NCBI GenBank assembly: GCA_021014325.1
Contig: JAJGQC010000675.1
Span: forward strand, 1 to 64,000
DNA length: 64,000 bases
Reading direction: 5' to 3'
Origin: Plazaster borealis
Lineage: Eukaryota; Echinodermata; Asteroidea; Forcipulatida; Labidiasteridae
This document shows, piece by piece, positions 1 through 13,500 of this stretch (position 1 is its first letter; every line of letters begins with the position of its first letter). The position numbers were made by a program, and so were the translations under genes. The notes under the pieces were generated by a model. It saw only the letters and a list, made by a program, of their open reading frames with translations, did not search any database and was not told the DNA's origin.

Positions 1-851
1 AAATATCCTGGGAGAACTCTTTTCTAAAATAAAACCCTTTTGAATAGCTTACAAAACAGAAGTGTATTTAAAGGCTTTTTTGTAAGCTGGAACCTATATC
101 ACTGCAACAGTGCTGGCGCGCTGCAATCAATATCTAACCAGACAGAATCATATTTAATTTTTCACAACATTCCTTTTACTTCCACAACCAGTCTTCTAAA
201 AATTATGTTTTACATTTCTGTACAAAAAAAAATGTTGACGGTATTTTTCTGTTTTTCTTACTTGTGTAGTTTACTTATCTTGAAAGGTGTCTTTACGCTA
301 CTGCAGTGTTACCAACCCATGTGGAGGTCATGAGGTCACTCATGAGGTCATATTATCTATAGAGCAACTATTTAATTTTTACATTCATCCAATTGGATCC
401 AACAGACTCTATGGTGTCTCGCTTATATTTGAATTTCTTCTGACCTGTAAAAGTAAGTATGATTTGCTTCATTGACATGTTGAAGCAATTTTGAGTCGGA
501 ACCCAAAGTCTTACCAATGTTTTAATATGTTGAGCATCAGGTCAGCCTGTGCAGCTTCTTTCCTCGCCACCTCCTGGTGGCTCCCGCAATAAATCCCACC
601 AGACCGGGAGCCCTGCATGTGGGGTTGGGTCAGACCCTACCTGATTGCGTTAATGTTCCTGGGTACTGAGGCCTATACAATGTGTTATGTCATCCGACTC
701 TGGTACAGTAATACATGCTTTTTATCAGCTCTTCCTGGCCGTTAATCAAGTTACAAAAATGTTCAATGAAGTAAACATCAAATGATGTCTCTCTATAATG
801 TTGTGCATCTTTCATTTGAGTTGATTTGCTTATTGACGCCTCTTTCCACAG
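1..851. other. No secure gene; one possible damaged MDN1 exon
   Basis: This stretch lies where the AAA2 exons should end. Around 290-415 the words NPCGG and RLYG appear and a donor-like GTGTCT follows at 412, which faintly recalls the family sequence just before exon 1. Given the indels in the next exons, this could be an exon that can no longer be read, but I would not call it. Nothing else is recognised. Confidence 0.25.
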
Positions 852-3800
852 AGTTTCTGTCATGTTTCTAACGCAGCTCGACCGCGCTCTCTCACCCATT
901 GGGTCGCAGATGAAGCTCATCTGTAAGAAGCTGATTGGCCGGAGCCAATGTCGTTACTCCCTGGGTCATCCAACCCTCCTCCAAAAGCAGGGGATGTTCT
1001 AGTTAAGGTGGAGGTTACTGGATTGGGGACTGGTGATGGAGAACCGGTGAAATGGTAAGGGTTGCGTGATGACAGCATCTGTCAGGGCGAATCTGGGAGA
1101 GATCTAGCTAGGATTGTATCAGCAGGTGAGGTTTTCTACCCATACTGTTTAAATTATAAGTATAAAGTATTTGTTAAAGGTAGAGTCATCGCTTGGTAAT
1201 GACCCCAAAGAATGTTTTATTAATTTCTATCCGAAAAAGCTTACTTGTTATAAATATGAACAGTGTGCCGAAGAATTTTTAGTAATTCTCTATCCGAAAG
1301 CTTACTTGTTATAAATATGATCAGTGAAGCGTACTTAAATGGTATTCTGATTTTTAAACAGTGGGCTCCACCATCTACTCAGATAATTTGAGGATAATAA
1401 ACAAATATTGGATGCATGAGAGTGCATTGTTGTGAATATAATCATGAGGTGAAATCTGGACTGTTCCATTTCACAAGCGGCAGAGTTTGATAAATGGAAA
1501 AGCTCAAGATTTCACTCGAGTGATTATATCTTCATGATAAAGCACAAAACTAAAATGCATTCAATATTTGTTTTGTGCAACTCACATAGATCCTTGTCAT
1601 TTGAACAATTTTCACAATAAACACAAAATAGACACTGAAACTCGTCCACATTACACTCTAAAAATTCTAAAACCCCTTCTAAACAAGGTGGATGACTCCA
1701 TGTAGACACCCAGCTTAGACACGACTCCTTGGCCTCAATTTGGGAGAATCGAAGCGGGGAATGATTATTTTTGAAACAACGCTGTGATGAGTCACTGTAG
1801 AAGTGTCCTAATCATTCCTATATTTAGCATTATAGGACTCCGATATTAAATTTTGCATCATGGCAGTGAATACATGGCAAAATAAAGTTTGACATGTGAT
1901 GCATAATCCACCAATCAATGACAATGAACTATGTGTAGTATAAAATATGCATTCCGATATTCAAGTTAATTATTCCATGTTTGTATTGAAAAACTGTACT
2001 CTAAACTAACCAAACAGAACTAGTGCCAAGAAGCTTCTAAAGTTCATCAACATCAATCAATTCTCCTTTCTGCAGATCATTTCCAGTTCTCCTTCAGGTG
2101 AAACCTCAGTCAGCAAAACCAGCTTGATCCAGTACCTTGCCCAGGCTACTGGCAAAACCACTGTAAGGGTAAACAAACCATGAGCACACGGACCTGCGCA
2201 GGAGTACGTCAGGCTCGAGCTTTTTGGTGTCGTTGATGAAAGCGGGCAAGCTTAGTTTTCAAAAGGAAGTTGTTGGTCTCTCTTAAAACAAACTTGTCAA
2301 CAAATTATATTCTGTGATGTTTTATGAATTTTGACTGTGGCTATAACTTTTTCTTTTGATAAGGATATTAATATCAAATAAATGTCTCAATTCTAAATTG
2401 TAAGGAGAGAATATTATTTGTGTTATACCTTACACACTGAAGTGTGTCTTTAGGATTGTATTCTCAGTACTTTCCCCGAGTCCTGTGGGAAAAACTAAGA
2501 GTCAACAGGCATATTACTCAAGAAAATACTGAGTATACAGTGCAGCTAAAGGCACTGAACACGTTGTTAATTGTCAAAGATCAGTATTCTCACTTGCTGT
2601 ATCCCAACATATGCATAAAATAACAAGCCTGCAGAAAATTTGGGCTCAATTGGTCATCGAAGTTGCAAGAAAATGATGAAAGTTAAATAACACCCTTCAG
2701 GCCTGGGAAGTCTTTTTCAGATTCAAATATTTTAGTGAGAAATTACCTCTTTTCTCAAAAACCACGTTACTTCATGAGGAGTTGTTCCTCCACAATGTTT
2801 TATACTATCAACAGCTCGCTTCGCTGTTCATACTGGCAACGTGGCGCGTATGCTAATATATTATTGGAGGTAATTACACGAATGTGTCCAGATGCCTCTT
2901 AACGACATCGATGTATGGGTAAAATACAAATAGAATTCTTTATCCCTGATGTAAATTCAACATCTTCTTTAAAATCATTGCTATGTGTACTCTGCTTCTG
3001 AATATATAGTAGATTCAAACTGGCCTGTAGTGTACTTCAGCCAAGCTTGGTGGTCTGGTGGTATAACATCTGCTCTAGAATGGCAAAGGTCCTGGAGTTC
3101 AATCACACCTGAGTACAATGGCAGTGGTCTTATTTGGCACAGGACCTGGGAAAAGCACCGATTATACAGTGCAGCAAACACACATCAGTGTATGGAGTAA
3201 AATATAATGATGTTAATCTCCCCAGAACGCTTTGTCTGGAAGCTATTTTAATTTTGCATGGAAAATGAGACTTTAGGATGCTATGTGGCAGTGCTCAGAC
3301 ATATCACGCACTTATCCTGTTTAGGTTGAGCATGTTCAGATTTCAAAGAACAATGGATGTACTTGGTAAGTCTGCTTAATCCTAGCGTTCCCAAGTTCCA
3401 CCGATCCGCTCAACTTGTTTTTTTGAAAGATTATGTATAAATAATTGCATCCTAAATAGTTTTCTTGTCTTCATTCTATAATGATTTGATTGTTGCCTAA
3501 ACTCACCACCGATTCAAAGATGATTAGTTTTATTTCTCCATGACTGAATGTCTTTCAATGTTTTGTGTTTGTTGTTCCTCTCTAGGTGTACTGGGTTCGA
3601 TGCTATGAGGAGAGCATGCCACATTGGATTATCCTAGATATGAGCTCAACCTTGCTCCCAGTGATGTCCCTGGAGGGGCTCAAACAGAGTATGTTACAAA
3701 CTTCTCTATCCCTCAGACATACAAGTAGAAAAAACTGTACCCAAGTAAAGTTGTTCTTTTGAATGAACGCTAGCTTACATAATATTTATTATTGATTACA

Positions 3801-6800
3801 ACTTACTGATTATTGATTATTGATTATCAACCACTTATTATCAATCCTTATCAATTTACTGATTACCAATCACTGATTACCCAAGTTAAGGTTCTTTGAA
3901 CAAACACCACCTTACATACTATTGATTATAAATTACTGATTATTGAAAATTGATTATCAACTACCTATTATCAATGACACATTATCAATTTACTGATTAT
4001 CAATTACTGATTATCAATTAACTGATGATCATTTGACTGATTTTCAATCACCATTTATCAATTTACTGATTTTCACTTACCAGTTATCAATTACTGATTA
4101 TCAATCACTGATGATCAATTACTGATTCTCAATCACTGGTTAGAAATCACTGATTAACCAATCACTGATGACCAATTACTGATTCTCAATCACTGATCAG
4201 TAATCGCTGATTAGCAATCACTGATCATCAATTACTGATTGTTGATGGATGGTTGATTAACAATTACTGATTATTGATGGTTGATTATTAATTACTTATG
4301 GATCAATATTTATTGATTATCTGGCAGTTATTAGATGACAATCGAGAGTTGTTCACGTTGCTTCGAGACCCAGGAGATGGTATCGGCTCATCCTCAGATT
4401 CATGCTCTTGCTACTCAGAATCCACCATAGCCAGTATGGTGACGAAAGGTCAGTGCTTATACATCCTCAAGGTCAACATTACACACCCATTTTGTCAAAT
4501 TTTTAATCAGTTTTTAATCTTTTGTGCCTTTTCCTACCACCTCCTAACGGGATTATTTTTCTCGTGAACTGCCGGGAACTATTTTCTCTTCTTGAGAGTA
4601 CCGTGGCATAAAGAAACCTTCTGACTTCTGACACAGTCAAAGAACAAGGATGCTGTTTGAAAAGCACCGGATTTGTTGTTTCTTTATCAAGAAAACTTAC
4701 CATATTCACACACCTTGAATCATTACGTGAATTTCCTACAAACCAAAACCTTGGCGGTGACTCTTATCGGCTGTTATTAGTAAAGTAGTTGAATAACATA
4801 TAACTTTTGATCAGATAAGAAGATCGTGGTTGAAAACTGCTCATTTCCAAACCGGTGAGTATCAACCCGAGCTGTCATAGCATAGAGCAAGGACATAGGG
4901 AGCAAACTCAGGTCTGCTTTTAATGGGTGATTCACATCATGTAGCAAAAACCTTGGGCCATGTGGTATGGTCAATTGGGTCCATGGCTGGAATCCAAGGC
5001 TGGAATCTGGGTCCGCTCAGACTTATCTCCATTGAGCCTTTGAATACAATGAAACCACAACCAATGGAAACCTCTAGACACCTTTCTTGCAACAATAGGA
5101 CAAAGGTCTGGAGTTTGTGGGGATTACACAATAGCTCCCGAAAAAAGGCAGAGCTTACAGCTTTGTTTTGCTGACCACACCATCTGACCTCTTTGTGTGG
5201 GTGAAACGAAGCGTTGGCACCATTCAGAAAGTAGATTGCTGTGTGCCTGCTCTGTTGTGAAAAGTGCAATGGGGCGGGGCCAGAGCTTTGTTTCAATCAT
5301 TCAATGTAGACTTTGAAAATACAACAGTCCACTTCTCCACAGTATGCATGCGGGGATTCTAATTGACAGGTTAAAAACACAAGCAAGGTTCAGTACTAGT
5401 TATATAATAAATTGTTGCTATTCTGTATTTATTCCTTTCCAGGTCTTATCTCGGGCCTTCAGGAATCTCGTTTTGTGGAGCTTCACTTTGATGAGATCCC
5501 AAGCAAGGAGTTGGAGACGATCCTTCATGAGCTGCAGCAGTTGTGCTATCCCACTTCCTACTGCAAGAAGATGGCAGCAGTCATGCTGACCTACAGGTAC
5601 TTGTAGTTGGATAACCCATCCTCTGCACAACGAGTAACCAAGCACAGCAAAAATATGCTTTACCAGGATAAGAGTTAGGTCAACAAAAAATACCAGTTGA
5701 TCGTCCGGATTTTTCAAAAATGAGGAGGATGAGGGCCTTATTATTTACTATTTACTATTTGTTATTTTTTTTTTTCCAAGATGGCCGTAAGTATTCCAAT
5801 TTCAACAGGCTTACTAAATCTTTCAGTTTGAAATCACCTCTGTTTGTTGCATTAGGACCCGGGTTAACAGGGATTATTACACTAAAAGATGAACATGAAT
5901 AATAAATGACTCTTAGTACAAACAAAGACACTACTGAGTTGATGTTCAACTTCACCATTGTCGAAGTCTCCGACGCAAAGTCTGAGAAAATATCAATAAT
6001 GCGTCTTCGGCCCCACTGACCGTGCATACCAAGGCTTAAGAATCTTGCCTTTATTTGCGCGAACTAACACGCACACACCATCTTGCAGCTCACCTCGGAT
6101 AAATGTTGATGTAAAAACGTGTTCAGATACACAAACGCCACACGAAATGCATGGGGCATCAAAGTACGTGGCATAAGACCATCTCAACACGTTTGAAAGG
6201 TCGAGTCAACCAGTTAAAACATACAACGTAATAAACCAGTCGAGATGTCTCAATATGGTCGAGTTGCCCGTCCGTAACCCAGGAGCTTAACTTCCCATAA
6301 AGTGATCGATCTCTTAACAGTATTCGGGACGGCATGTTCCCATGCATGCAGCACGCGCGGTAGCAAGGTTGTATGCTCATCATGTTATGCATGCAAGTGC
6401 TGGAGCTTGCATGCGTGCAGTGTACGATGTACATGTACATGTGCATGTACAATGTTCGACACGACCGATGGCCATGCAAATAAAATGGTTCTGTGTTTCA
6501 CGACCTAGTTTTTCGTGTTGTAAATTCTAAAACATCGGTAAGTTTATCAAAAATTTGAAGAAAAAAAACGTCGTAGTTAGTTAAAAATACAAACAAATAT
6601 TGTTTTATTTTGAAGAAAAATCAAAAATAGTAAATAGTAAAAAAAAGGATGCGGCCTCAAAAAACGATCAACTGGTATTTTTTTTTATTTGGCCTTACCA
6701 GCCCAAATACCAGGTCACATTTACAATCTGTGACTGGTATCCTGCTTATTCTTGCTTAGCAGAAAAATTTGAAGCAATATTTTCTTTAAGCAGCTCTATG

Positions 6801-7509
6801 AAATTGGGCCCAGAGCTAGCACCAAACCCTTGAGCCCAATTATGTGGCGCATTAAGCTAAATCAATCACATCCCAATATCAGCCCTCACATGTATCCATT
6901 TATTCCTGGGTGAAGACAGGCATTTAGAGTTACATGTCTTGCTTTGTGATCAAACATGTGTCATGACAGGGATTCAAACCCACAATCGGATTACCCAGCC
7001 ACCAGGGCCCAATTTCATGGCTCTACTTACTGCCGCATTTTGCACTTACGATCACCATTCTCTGCTTACTGTGCAAGCGCCGAATTTCTGCGCAAGCTGT
7101 GTAAGCGTAGAATGCCTAGTAACATGGAGTGCGCAAGACAAGCCAAATTTCCTGCTAACCCGTGAAATACGCTTGATGGTGCGGAATTGCTTGCTTCCGT
7201 AAGCGCCGATTCTTTGGTTACGGTAAGCAGAGCCATGAAATTGGGCCCAGAACTCACTTGGACTACTCGGCCGTGACGTGCAGAACAGAGTCTGGGCCCT
7301 TGTTGAATAACTGTCTGACTGCTTTACTTGTAACACTCAAATGATTGATTGCCTGACTGTAGACCCGACGTAAAGGATCGGGGTGTTTTCAGGCAAGCAG
7401 GGTTTCATCACACTGCGTGACCTGTTCCGTTGGGCAGAGCGATACAGACGGGCAAGCCAAAGGGCATGGGACTCTGTATGACTGGGATCAACATATTGCT
7501 GATGATGCA
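852..7509 (+). CDS. MDN1: MDN1 exons 1-6: AAA2-AAA3 linker and AAA3 module, indel-ridden
   Basis: Exon 1 (852-1054) reads FLTQLDRALSPIGSQMKLIC, matching the segment between AAA2 and AAA3, then shifts frame near 935-940 to reach PPPKAGDVLVKVEVTG. Exon 2 (2076-2263) carries the AAA3 P-loop, exon 3 (3596-3688) the Walker B helix WIILD..ELNLAP, exon 4 (4328-4448) LLDDNRELF and ETQEMVSAHP, exon 5 (5443-5596) VLSRAFRN and FDEIPSKELETILHE, exon 6 (7363-7509) GFITLRDLFRWAERYR then YDWDQHIADD. All these blocks match midasin in order, but each exon needs one to several small indels to be read through; most are single extra bases in short runs, for example AAAC where AAC is expected at 3681-3684. The ends of exons 2 and 6 are approximate because phases do not close there. 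The same exons downstream of 8097 are clean, so I read this as poor local sequence rather than a dead gene. Confidence 0.8.
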
Positions 7510-10500
7510 GTGAGTTGTCAGGCACTTGTACATTACTGTCATATTCTTTACACTGGGCCTGAGGCCAGTGAGGTTAGCGTCAGGCTAGTAAATTCATAAA
7601 TGGACAAGTCATGGCGGTTGTGTGTTTTTCTACTGAATGACAATACCTCAATGTGTATTATCTTGAAGAAAATTATTTTGTTCAAATGTCGACTTGGAGT
7701 CTGATCAATATTTTTTAAATAAGACAAATGAGATAAATCTTCTCTTGGTGCTTGTTCAAATCAAAACAGTTTATCCCCTGTGTAGAAAGGTTTTTTTACT
7801 CATTTTGATTCTGGTCTTGTGTAAATAAACTCTGGTCCAGTAAAAATGTTGAGCTACAAAGCCTGGGATTTTCTTCCCAAATTTGAGCCCTGCTTTACAT
7901 CACTACACACCCACCCTCTTCTGAGCGAGTTGAACTTGTCCCACACAGGCCATTCAGAATGCACGTAATCAGGTTGAAAAGCCTTAGTTTGGTTGTCCTT
8001 GAAAAGTCAAATATGGTTAAAGCAAGTGTAACAATATGAGTCAAATTTTATAGAAACTTGGCTTAACAGTCCTTTTTATAATAACTCATCCACCAGGTTA
8101 TTTGCTACTAGCTGGCCGAGTCCGTCGCTCAGAGGAACAGTCTCTTATTAAGGAGGTGCTGGAAAAGCATATCCGATGTAAAGTGGATCCCTCCCGCCTC
8201 TTTAGCCTGAATGCAGACACTTCGCCCATCACAAGGGGCATCCTGGAGAGGGTACTAGGACAGGGTAGTGGTGCATCCACCCAAGAGGGTTTCAGCCACA
8301 TTGTCTGGACGCTGGGTATGAGACGCTTGGCTGTTCTTGTCGGACGAGCATTGATGTTTCAGGAGCCAGTATTGCTGGTAGGGGAAACTGGGTAAGGTTT
8401 GACTAAGTTTGTGGCCGAGCGGTCAAGTCCACTGGACTCAGCCCTGGTGTTTCTGATCAGCAGAGTGTGGGTTCGAGTCCTGGTCTTGACACTTGTGTCC
8501 TTTTAAGCAAGACACTTAACCATTATTGCAAACTGGGTAAGGCTTGATAAAGTTCGTTGCCAAGTCTACTGACTCGGCTCTGGTGTTTCTGATCAGCAGA
8601 GTGTGGGTTCGAGTCCTGGTCTTGACACTTGTGTCCTTTTAAGCAAGACACTTAACCATTATTGCAAACTGGGTAAGGCTTGATAAAGTTCGCTGCCAAG
8701 TCTACTGGACTCGGCTCTGGTGTTTCTGATCAGCAGAGTGTGGGATCGAGTCCCGGTCTTGACACTTGTGTCCTTAACCATAATTACTTTGTCCTTCGGA
8801 TAGGACGTAATGCAGTAGGTCCCGTGTGTTGTGTAATGCATTTAAAAGAACCCAGTGCATTTATCATGAAGAGAAGGGGTTTGCCCCACTGTTTCTGGCA
8901 TGGTCTGGCAGCAATATGCGCCACCTCACCTTGTATCCCTTTCAAGGTGTTGTATTACAGTTCCTTTGTCTCATAAAAATCATTCTTAACAGTCTCCACC
9001 AGAGTTGATACTTCAGCGCCAGGAATCTCATTTATGACAGACATTACACTATTAAGTTTTCTGAGTGTTGGTAACTTTTAGAATGTAATTTTAGTTTAAA
9101 TATAAGTTTGCTGATGATAATGGTGTCACATTGTCCATGAAAAAGTTCTTCCTGACAGGCTGTCCTTTTTTCAAATGAGAAACTTGTCCATTGTAAAAGA
9201 TGCCTTCACAAAAGTTCAGTATTCAAACAACTTTGAAAGTTAGCCTTCATAATGCCATAAACAAAAACAAAATAAACATTTCAAGGTTTGGAATTAAAAA
9301 GAAAAGTGTGAAATTTGAGGACAGCATTGTTCTCTTTCACTCTGCTGATAATACCAAGCGCTGTGCACTCAGTACTTTCCCAAGTCCTGCGAACAAAAAT
9401 GTACAGGCACATGTATGGGTAAAACACAAATATTATTCTTTATCCCTTATGCAAATTTAACATCTATTTAAAGATTGAGTTTGTTCTGGTTTCCTTAGAT
9501 GTGGTAAGACCACTATCTGCCAGCTTCATGCCGCTGTCAAATCAAAAGCTATACTGGTCAACTGTCATCTGCATACAGAGACGTCCGATTTCCTTGGTGG
9601 ATTACGACCTGTCAGGCAACATAGTGATAAGGTGAGGTCATTGATGCAGGTCAGAGGTCAACTACACAGGTCAATGGGCAAGCGTTCAGTACAGATTAGA
9701 TTTGTAAAGCATCAGGGTTTGGGTCAATATAAAAGCACTGGTGGTTTTAATTTGATACTTGTAACAATAATTGTAATACATCCATCTGAAATACTTCGGA
9801 AAAAATAGAAATGAAAAGCTACCTTTGAGAGTCTGTTGATTAAGCAGGCTGCTTGTAAATTCTTGTTTGTATGCAAGTTCGCCCCAAACAAGGCCAAAAG
9901 CCACTCTTGGTAAGGCCACAAGAAAAATATATTTAAGATAAAAATAACTCAGGAGAGGTGAAGGTAGGAATTGATGTTCCTCTGAAAACAGTCTAGGTTG
10001 TAGGATGTAGGAAACATGCACCAGGCAAGGAGTTCCAAAGAGATGCAGTACGTGGAAAAAAGCTGTTGGGATGGCTCTTTGTTCTACATCTCAGCAAAGC
10101 AAGAGTGTATGGGTGAGAAGAAGCAGAAAGCCTGGTTTCACGCTCAAACATCCTGATAGGAGGAACCAGGTCGGACACACTGGTGGCACATTTACCATGA
10201 AAAAATCTGTAGAAAAGACAGGCTGGCTAAAGACTTATGGTGGGAAAGAGGTTGCGAGGTTGTCACAATGTCTTCATTCGAAATCCCTCCGCTTACATGA
10301 CCACCAGCAGATCGTCATAGATTGCTGGCAAATCGTATCCAGCATCCCTGTTGAGTGTTGTGTTCTGGGTCTTGATCTCTATGGCCTTCCTGATCTTTCT
10401 GTTTTAGAAGCATTCCTCTCGTGTTATGACTTGTACATTGTCTAAGATGATGTTACCTGGTCTATTTCTGAATTCATAATCGCTGTGAAAAAACAATCAC

Positions 10501-13500
10501 AAGTCTGTGAATCCAAGTCATGAATAGAGACCTGCTGCACAAGCCACTATCGCCGAGGTCAAACAATGAAAGCATGTATTCACATGAAAAGTCTTTGAAG
10601 GTTTGACTAAAAAAAAAGTTGAATTCAATTTTTGCTTGTGAAATCCAATAGAACGAAGATAAGCAGAAGCTGTTTGAGTGGTGTGACGGCCTCGTCCTCG
10701 CTATGCGCAAACGCCGCCTTCCTCATCGATGAAATTTCCCTTGCGACGACTCGGTCTTGGAACGGCTGAACAGCCTTGGAACCGGAGAGAACCTTGCTTC
10801 TTGCTGAACGAGGAAGTGGGGAAAGCCAAGGGGATGATATCGACATGATTGTGGCTGCTGAGGAATTCTTTGTGGTGGCCACCATGAATCCTGGTGGAGA
10901 CTTTGGGAAGAAAGAGGTAAGTTTGGTAGTCTGATCACTTCTTTTCTTTTCATTCTTAAATATCATTAGTAGCATGGTTTTGATGCGCCTGTATTGCTGT
11001 ACCTTATCTTGATTCAAAGAGATCAATAGCTTGATTATATGCACCAGTAATGATGTATTTTATCTTGATTCAAAGAGAGTAAGGGTACCATTAGTAGCAT
11101 GGTTTTGATGCGCGTATTGCTGTACATTATCTTGATTCAAAGAGAGTAAGGGTACCATTAGTAGCATGGTTTTTAGCACCAGTAATGCTGTACATTATCT
11201 TGATTCAAAGAGAGTAAGGGTACCATTAGTAGCAGAGTTTTTATGCACCAGTATTAAGGTACATTATCTTGATTCAAGTAGGCGTACAATTTGCCACATA
11301 ACCAATGCTTTACCAACTTTTTGAATGTCCAGCTCTCCCCTGCACTGCGGAATCGCTTCACAGAAATCTGGTGTCCTCAGTCAAATGACCGCCAAGATCT
11401 GGTGAACATCATCGAGCACAACTTGGCGGAAGGTGTGTGGCTGTGCAACCAGGAGGACGGGTCCAGTGGGGTCGGCAATGCCATCATGGAGTTTATTGGA
11501 TGGTTCCAGAGCACCGAAGCTGGCAAACGGTTGGTTTGTGATTATAATAATAATAAATATAATTTGGGAGGCTAATAATCCATACTCGAAGCAGAAAAGC
11601 TGAATTGCGAAGGAAACTGCTACAACGTAGTCAAGACGCAGGCATTTAAAGGTGCCTGTGGCAGCCAGCCGCATTGACCCATACATGACCAAGGAGCACA
11701 ACTTTCTGGAGGGAGGAAACCAGATGGCCTGAGAAAAACCCTGACCGCCCAAGACAGAACCAACGCACAACTGTACTCTGTATGGCCCTAGCCAGGAATC
11801 GAACCAGTGCCATAGTGGTTAGAGGCGAGCACTTTATGTACTAGCCACCCATGCCACCTAAATTTTATTGAAGATCAACACCCAATGTCAAAACGACACC
11901 AGAATCACGCTGATGATAGAGTTTCACTAAGTCCATAGTAACCTGGCCTAATTTCATAGAGCTGCTTAAAAGCAGAAATTACTGCTTAACAAATTTATGC
12001 TAAGCAAGCGTCAGTAGGAAACCAGTCATAAATGGTACATGTGAGATGGCACTTTGGCTGGTAACCATATTCTGTTAAGCCAAATTGTTTTATACCCAGA
12101 TACTTTTTGTACTGAAGGAGCTCTATTGATATGCATGTTGTGATCATCCCATAGGTGTACAATCAGCATTCGTGACATCCTCTCATGGGTGAACTTCATC
12201 AATACATGCTGCAATGCATCACAACTACCAGACGAGAGGGACAGTCTGGACTCAGCATTGTCATACATCCATGGAGCTTGCATGGTGTTCCTGGACGGAC
12301 TTGGCTCAGGTATATCTTAAACCCCACCTCCAAGTGTGATAAGGGGTCTTGTCAAATTAATCCAGGGCAGGTAGTTGGATAACAATGCTCCGATCACAAA
12401 TTTCTGTTGGATTTCCGTCGGACTGTAATTCTTAGAACAGTTCTCTGATGCACTAATGAGATGCCCTATGCCAAGCCACCCCGCTGAGTGCTCTGCGGTT
12501 TGACTGGCTGATTAATTGTAGTATAAACAAACTTAAGGTTTCCTGGAAGGTTTGAAGGTCATTGTATTTAAGATGTGTAGTGTAGAGGAGTTGATTATAG
12601 TGAGCCATGTAGAGACCCCCTGCTTGTTTTCCAGTAGATAGCTATCTAAGTCTCTGCATTTGTAAACAAATATAACCCCAGGCACTACGAACTTCTCCCA
12701 TGGTTTCTCAGACACCCAATTTCAAACAAGGTGAATTAACGGCGGGTAAAAACCTTGTCCTGGACGGTACTTATCCGCTGACCCAGTGAGCCCCGAGAAT
12801 GACGTCAAAGCTATTCAAACGCACCGGCGGAGACCTGCTGACCTGGGAAGCTAATCGAACGCACCCATTATAAATGAAGCAAAAATCATGTTAAATAAAT
12901 ATCAGACTGTTTTAAAGTTGTCAAAAAGAGAGTTTAAATTGCTCAAAATTTACTGAAATTAATTTTTCTTCTCCAAAACTTTGTTATAGGAAGTACAAGT
13001 AATAGCTCAGTAGCTCCTGGACAAGCCAGACTAAACAGCCTGAACTTTCTCCATGACCAAATATGGCGGTTAGTTGGTCAGGAGATTGACCTGACCTCTC
13101 TGATGGTGACCTCTGACATGAGTTCAGAGGCTGTCGACAAAGTATACTCCAATGATGCCTTTTTTGGGATGGAACCATTTTACATTTTAAGAGGTGAATT
13201 CTGGTGAAATACTGTTATATCTGAGGAATTAAATATTGCAGGGTGCCGTAAAAAAAAAGAAGAAGTTTTATCTAAGTCCAACCAATTTGATGTGGAGTGA
13301 CATAGGAGAGGAGGATATTAGAGGACTGAGGTGACCTGTAGGGAAACAGGCCTAGGGACTAAAGGGTTAACATTAGATCACCCCAATTCCATCATTTTAG
13401 TGTTGCTTAAAGGGATTGTATACGTTTGGTAATTGGAACCCACTGTTTGTTTGAATCCTATATAGTTGTAGATATATACCATATAACTAACCTGTGAAAA

